From NCBI GenBank assembly GCA_026874595.1, contig CM049311.1, forward strand, positions 59,089,953-59,153,952: DNA of 64,000 nt, written 5' to 3'. This document shows, in pieces, positions 57,805 to 64,000 of the stretch; the stretch's first letter is position 1; every line of letters starts with the position of its first letter. Position numbers and translations under genes: made by a program. Source of the DNA: Sipunculus nudus. Lineage: Eukaryota > Annelida > Sipuncula > Golfingiida > Sipunculidae. A model generated the notes under the pieces. The model did not search any database, was not told where the DNA came from, and saw only the letters and a program-made list of their open reading frames with translations.

Positions 57805-58726
57805 CATTCAGCGGTCACTAAAACAATGTTCATGTCAGGCTGGTCATTCAGCGGTCACTAAAACAATGTTCATGTCAGGCTGGTCATTCAGCGGTCACTA
57901 AAACAATGTTCATGTCAGGCTGGTCATTCAGCGGTCACTAAATCAATGTTCATGTCAGGCATGTCATTCAGCGGTCACTAAAACAATGTTCATGTCAGGC
58001 TGGTCATTCAGCGGTCACTAAAACAGTGTTCATGTCAGGCTGGTCATGCAGCAGTCACTAAAACAATGTTCATGTCAGGCTGGTCATTCAGCGGTCACTA
58101 AAACAATGTTCATGTCAGGCTGGTCATTCAGCAGTCACTAAAACAATGTTCATGTCAGGCTAGTTATGCAGCAGTCACTAAAACAATGTTCATGTCAGGC
58201 TGGTCATTCAGCGGTCACTAAAACAATGTTCATGTCAGGCTGGTCATTCAGCTTTCACTAAAACAATGTTCATGTCAGGCTGGTCATTCAGCAGTCACTA
58301 AAACAATGTTCATGTCAGGCTGGTCATTCAGCGGTCACTAAAACAATGTTCATGTCAGGCTGGTCATTCAGCGGTAACTAAAACAATGTTCCTGTCAGGC
58401 TGGTCATTCAGCGGTCACTAAAACAATGTTGATGTCAGGCTGGTCATGCAGCAGTCACTAAAACAATGTTCATGTCAGGCTGGTCATTCAGCTTTCACTA
58501 AAACAATGTTCATGTCAGGCTGGTCATTCAGCGGTCACTAAAACAATGTTCCTGTCAGGCTGTTCATTCAGCGGTCACTAAAACAATGTTCATGTCAGGC
58601 TGGTCATGCAGCGGTCACTAAAACAATGTTCATGTCAGGCCGGTCATTCAGCTTTCACTAAAACAATGTTCATGTCAGGCTGGTCATTCAGCGGTCACTA
58701 AAACAATGTTCATGTCAGGCTGGTCA
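57805..58726. repeat. 40-bp minisatellite, 23 copies
   Basis: 922 bases made of an exactly 40-bp unit with no indel: CATTCAGCGGTCACTAAAAC then AATGTTCATGTCAGGCTGGT. Most changes are at one site, where GCGGTC alternates with GCAGTC and GCTTTC, and CATTCAG with CATGCAG. GCTTTC appears at units 12, 18 and 22. Confidence 0.98.
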
Positions 58727-61700
58727 GGTACCTGAAATATGCTCTGATAGCTTGCAGCCTTGCAGCAATGGAAACATGCCGTTATGTGGCTATATTCAAA
58801 ACTATAATGGCACAGCATCATGGATGTTTCTGCTAATACCAGGTGCACATAGGTCGGCATGAGAGAGACATATTGAAAACAGCATTACCCAAGGACATGG
58901 GACAGGGGAATTTGTTCCTCCTGCAGAGTGTTCACCCCAGCAGGACTCACCCCTCCCTATCAGGGGAAATATAATTAAGTGAAATAGGTCATAAGGTTAA
59001 CATGATTTTGAGTGTTCCATATTTGGTCAGAAAGTCTGACCACTCTCTAATAATGAAGGCAGAAACCTAGTTTCAGTTACAGAATAATGGCTCAATATAG
59101 CATGCATGGTCAAATTTCAGGAGACATTCATGAATCAATGGTTTATGGGACCGCTTAAAGTTTGATTCTGTTTGGTTAAGGAGAGGCTTATTTAAAACAT
59201 GTAGGTCCACAGAAAAGCCAATATTACCATTGGTTTGTTGTGCCCACTGGAGTAAATGTTTTGATCACTGTCGCCAGTCTGTCGGTATCCACTAATTGAG
59301 GTTACCATGTGTTGCCCAAAGTGAAGTAAAAGAGAGCTTTTGCATCATTTTGATGTTTGTGTTTGACAGGATATTTTCAGCTCCGCTGACCTTTGGCTAC
59401 CTTGGCCTAAATTGTGCTTACTTGTCATTTAAATGGGGAAATCTGTAATAACAGATTACTTGTAGCACATATTTTGCACGGCTCAGCAGGCAAGCCCAAG
59501 ACTGCTTCTTAATCAAGTAAATTCTTTTTTTAATTGCAAAACTGCTTCTTATGTTATTGCCTTGGTAAATAGCTCAGATGCACTTGTGACTGATGTGGAC
59601 TTATTTTGAATTATGAAGCCTGTCAAATTATGTTGTTTTTCTCATTGAAAAATATAATTATACGGTACACAATTTAATGATATGCACAAGTTGATCTTTT
59701 TGGCAGGGTTTCTGTCGACTAGCTCAGCTTTTGCAGATTTCTTCAATATTTTGTTATTTACAGAGACTGTCCTTTTCACAGAAGTAACATTTAAACTTCA
59801 TTTTATATTGTGTGGGCATTGAAAAGGACATCAGTTTATAAAATCTTTTTCAGTTAATATAATAAGTGAAGAAAATGGTATAATATAATATCAGTCAATT
59901 TACAAGAGATAATGAAACACTGGCTTGTCATGGTAATTAATTACTGGTAATTAACCCTCCAACTTTCCTAGCCAGTTATTTATGACAGGGCAAACCTTGC
60001 ATCTTACCAGACAGAAATATTATACAGCTCAGCAACCAACATGAACAATATCCTGTCCCCATTTGACGTCTCACTGGATTTTGTTTAGAGCATGCAAACA
60101 TCTATGCTTCATCTTTTGTTTGGACACTTACCAGGTAGCTCCCTGGCTACACTCAGTAGAATAGCCCCGCCACTCAACCCCTCGACTTAACAAGTATTAA
60201 TCAGCATTTTTACCACCATCGATAGCACAGGTGAAGCCACTTGATCCGTGTACTTGTGTGTATTGGAGCTGTGCATAACTTCTCTATATACATTCTGACC
60301 CTAATAAATATTAAACAGTTATACAGTAAGTTACCTCCATTCATACTGGATTACTTGGATTCAGGTTCATTTCGCAGCCTGGCTTGTCATCTGAGTGAAG
60401 TCTTTTTCTCATCAGGTGCAGTATTGTTAATCAGCCATATTTTATGACTGTAAATTTTAGCTTTAGCACATGTAGTTCATCAGTCTTGTAACATATTCGA
60501 ATTTATATACAGCTGTTATGTTTTAACATACAAGACATGGTTTATAGTAGGTCAGAAAGTTTTGGCTCATATTATATTTTACGCAAATGTAAATAGTCAT
60601 ACATGTTATATAATACAGTGATTATTATTATAATGTTTTATATTTTATTGTCTTCATATTTGATCATTTATTTAAATTCATATATCATAAAAACAGTTTG
60701 CCTTCTAACATAAATTGACATACTGCAAAGAAATGGGTACACACATTTTGCTAGGAACCTTCACTTGAACTGAATTCATTGCTCAACACAGTGACCAAGA
60801 TTACTGAATGGTCAAGTATGCCATGTGGTGTTTTGAACAGTAATATTGATCAGTATTGATTGGTTCTTCTGTATTCACTGGTCAGCTTGAGATAAGCTAT
60901 GAGAGGCCTATCAGAGAGAACATGGATACAAATAAATGAAGCTTGGTTTTCACGGTCGACATTGATCACAGGCCCATGATTGACAGTTCACCACTATAAG
61001 TAAGTCTAGCTTGAAAAGTCATTACTGACTGCTGAGGAAAGCTTTAAGCACATCTTTGGTACTGACTTACATGGTTTATCAGCTACAGAGGTGATTACCT
61101 GGAACACCCTGTGGGGGTCATCTGAGGTCATGTATAGCTCTTCTGGGAAATAATAACCGCAATGTGTGACAATGCAAACAGACACTAAATTGGCTGAAAT
61201 AATAGGAACATCTGCCAATGTGAGCTGTCAATACTTTAAATACGCCTAATCAGTGTTACCTAATCATTATTGCCTACCCACAATGCCTCTTTTTTCCTCT
61301 TCTTGCCATCTGTATGCTCAGCTTGTGAACAATGTGGCTAGAGAGATATGGGTTTAATACAAACATACTTTCATATGAGAATCCAAGCGACAAGCTTGAA
61401 GGTGTTTCTTATTGCCGTCTGCTTAGGTTAAAGGGCATTCCTCTTGAGACTTCATGAAGAAATACTCACAGGGAGGTCATTTAGTGCACCATGTGGTTCA
61501 CATGTACGCTTGTATAACGGTAACATAGAGCCAGACTTATTGCATGGAATACTGTTAATATAGCTTATTATGTACTGCATATTGTAAGTGGCATTAGACT
61601 GAACAAAATGGGTGGTCTGCGTGGGTTTACAGAAGTTACTTCTCATGAAATTCTTCTCCAGACCATGAACAATGTTTGTCCATACAGCCAATCAGATGTT

Positions 61701-61925
61701 GTTTATCTCATTTCTGACCAATGACAATTCACTTTGGCTGAGATAATAGGAACATTGCACTTGCAGACTATAATTAAATGTCAGATGTGACTTTCTATTG
61801 GATAATCAGATATCATCAACACACCAGTGAAGATTTGATTGTAGCATAAAAAATGCACAGGAAGTATGAAAGTAAATAAAGTTAGAATTTAAGGGTATTT
61901 AATTGATGACTTTTTTTTCCTTTAA
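58727..61925 (+). other. NAV2: Long intron, 58.7-61.9 kb
   Basis: AT-rich to mixed intron sequence. Frames at 60241-60447, 61006-61218 and 61452-61691 have no known domain. Nothing further is identified. Confidence 0.5.
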
Positions 61926-62030
61926 AAACCTGTGACTTTATTTCCTACCCAAATTTGTGGATTTTTTCTGTGACTTTATTTCCTTCCCTAATTTGTGCCT
62001 TTTTTATGTGAATTTTTTTCCATTCGCCAC
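61926..62030. repeat. Short degenerate tandem repeat, about 40-50 bp unit
   Basis: CTGTGACTTTATTTCCTACC, CTGTGACTTTATTTCCTTCC and a weaker TATGTGAATTTTTTTCCATTC, each followed or preceded by AATTTGTG, make about two and a half units. Confidence 0.7.
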
Positions 62031-63554
62031 AGATTCATCTGACGATACTGATACAATATTACAACTTAGAATCAAGCATGATCATGTATTGGTGCACTGG
62101 TCTGTCACTGCAGCTCTCTGACAGATGAGCAGTACAAACACAAACATTCATGTACAGGGTTGTATATTGATCAGTCCGTGTTGTTTGCTAATCAATTCAG
62201 TAAATTGTCCATACCTGAGTGGCCATTAGGCAGGCTCTTTCACACATCAAACAATACTGGATTGCACAGAGGGGTCAATGCTTGCTTTATTGTTTTATGG
62301 TATATTTTACAAAAGAAGAGTTGCCTTTGATGTGAGTACTGTATGTGTTTTAAGATGTAAATTATCTAATAAAAGCTTTTTGATGTTTTGGATTCAGAAA
62401 CACTCCAGTTATATATTATTTATAAGTTGCATGGTGAGTTTTTTTATATTTGATGACAGAAAACCACAATCTTAAATTAGAATTCACATAACATATTTTT
62501 TTAGTGTTAACCTTAAAGCACAAATGAAAGCAAAAGCTTTTAAGCATTGATAGAAAATATAACATGAGCTTCCCATTTCAGGCATTGTAATTTAAAAGAT
62601 CATGCATTCAGTCTGAAAAAGCACAGTTAAAGATATGAGAAAATATATCATATGTACTATTAAATGTATTTCTCATATTCATAGCTTAAAAGCTTCAGTT
62701 CTGTTCATCTTTGTCTGTTCCTATTGTTCAGTGAATTTAAATAACCCCCTGTAAATATATTGTCAAGCTTAACCTTACAATATTGGTCGGTAGACATAGA
62801 TTGTATCTTTAGCATTGATGTTATATCAGGTACATACACTGATACAGACAGGCGTCTTCAGAATCTTATATCTGATGGTTATGCTGGTAGCTGGAGAGAT
62901 ATCACTATGGACAGTATTATATTCATAGACTAGACATTGTATTCAAAGATTCAGCAGAACCACCAAATATCTTATTCATACGGCATTCTTATGAAGAAAT
63001 ACATCTGTTGAATATGATTGTCACATACATGTAATTAGGAATATGATACAGACATCAGTGTGGACATTATGGGTCTGTGTTGACACCTGACAGACATGGA
63101 CTCAATATGTCCATTCATAATCAACTACAATGAGAGCAGGACAGATGGAGGGATGCAGAGTGGACACGGCAACCTCTGAATCCGGAGTAGCATCTTTTGT
63201 GTTCCCCAGTATCCCCTAATCACAGCGGCTGAGACTCCCTGCCTCTGTGTATCCTCCCCCACCCAATCAGCTGGACAATTGTGGCTCACGACAATAATCC
63301 TTGAACATCCCTCAGGGACAAAGGAACCTACCTGTTTGCAGAATAACTGCAGCAGACATCTTTGTTGGATACCTTGTTAAAACATCACAACAAGTGGTGT
63401 TTTTTGTAGACTTCATCAACTTTGCAGTAGGTTATATTGTGTGGACAGCTAAAACTTCACTGCAAGTGTTTGCTAGAGATTGGAAACTGTCTTTCTGACA
63501 GGCCATATCTTACAAGCTCATAGTGTGGTCAACAGACTGTGGATACAGGCTTAT
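62031..63554 (+). other. NAV2: Long intron, 62.0-63.6 kb
   Basis: AT-rich, with a more balanced block at 63110-63320 (for example CCTCCCCCACCCAATCAGCT). The frame at 63301-63498 has no recognisable domain. No exon is supported. Confidence 0.5.
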
Positions 63555-63716
63555 GCTGAATCACCATGGCAACAAAGGATGAGTTTTGTACATGAGGAAA
63601 AGAATATACTTTATAGGAAGTGCTGAATCTCCATGGCAACTCAGGATATAAACTTTAGAAACTGATATTGTGCTCATGTGGTAGAGTCTTATGGATGCAG
63701 AATCTCCATGGTAACC
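63555..63716. repeat. Three spaced copies of GCTGAATCTCCATGGCAAC
   Basis: GCTGAATCACCATGGCAACA (63555), GCTGAATCTCCATGGCAACT (63622) and GCAGAATCTCCATGGTAACC (63697), each followed by AAGGAT or CAGGAT. Period is about 67-75 bp. CCATGGCAAC is also an RFX half site. Confidence 0.65.
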
Positions 63717-64000
63717 AAGGATAACTTGTATTATAGTGGATAAGACATAAATCTCAGGTAAAGAGTTGACTCAGGATAAGTAATATCAGTGCATCATTGT
63801 GATGAAGGATATGACCAGACTCTAGTCTACATATTGACCAAGACAGTAACATTAAGAGTGTGAATCAACTTGTGTTCATATGAAATGCTCTGAGAGTACC
63901 TGGAGTGTTTATGTAAAAGGTATAAACTACTAGCTACTTGCTTTGCTATATCATTGTACTGTTCTTTACTCTGAAGTGCTCAGCAGTATGTAGATCAAGG
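63717..64000 (+). other. NAV2: Intron sequence to the window edge
   Basis: Nothing identified. The next navigator exon lies beyond the window or was not recognised. Confidence 0.5.

Noticed and set aside
56161-58726. CRISPR array
   Set aside because: Units are contiguous tandem repeats with no variable spacers, in a eukaryotic intron.

Overview
This is a eukaryotic window. It is AT-rich, made mostly of non-coding DNA, and holds a few short exons joined by GT-AG splice sites and introns full of repeats. Four exons on the + strand (2881-2953, 6069-6240, 12422-12645, 15155-15241) join in one open frame. Their product reads as the end of a calponin-homology (CH) domain followed by a Ser/Thr/Asn/Gly-rich linker. 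The CH part contains LGVNIDGLNAK, then DGNLKSILGLFFSLSRYK, which is the signature of neuron navigators (vertebrate NAV2/NAV3, C. elegans UNC-53, Drosophila sickie). The window is therefore a piece of an invertebrate navigator gene. The long introns and repeat types fit a spiralian such as a mollusc, but the species cannot be fixed from the sequence alone.

Layout: 1-2880 is the end of an upstream intron; the first part of the CH domain lies outside the window. From 2.9 to 15.2 kb there are four exons with introns of 3.1, 6.2 and 2.5 kb. From 15.2 kb to the end (at least 48.7 kb) I find no further exon that looks like navigator, so this is one very long intron or several containing unrecognised exons. 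It may carry alternative first exons; the best candidate is at 42149-42197, a start codon and strong donor in the same phase (1) as the exon at 15241. Such an exon would give a navigator without a CH domain.

The intron DNA holds two opposed copies of one Tourist/Harbinger-like MITE (16.3 and 38.5 kb, each with TAA duplications), a truncated L2/CR1-type LINE (26.4 kb), two degenerate tRNA-derived SINEs (19.6 and 42.6 kb), and a 1.07 kb element with terminal inverted repeats that carries a 5S-rRNA-like stretch (45.7-46.7 kb). There are also two foldback-type elements (11.8 and 22.6 kb), a 1.16 kb element with internal 338-bp repeats (33.2 kb), and several minisatellites: 30 bp at 9.3 kb, 42 bp x 21 at 31.9 kb, and adjacent 31 bp x 21, about 45 bp, and 40 bp x 23 arrays at 56.2-58.7 kb.

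The exon at 15155-15241 resembles the last third of the preceding exon in sequence, start point and phase. It looks like an old duplicate, is a multiple of three, and is bordered by UG-rich tracts, so it is a likely regulated cassette exon. No complete protein-coding gene, tRNA gene, rRNA gene or CRISPR is supported. Most long open frames here are artefacts of tandem repeats or chance.
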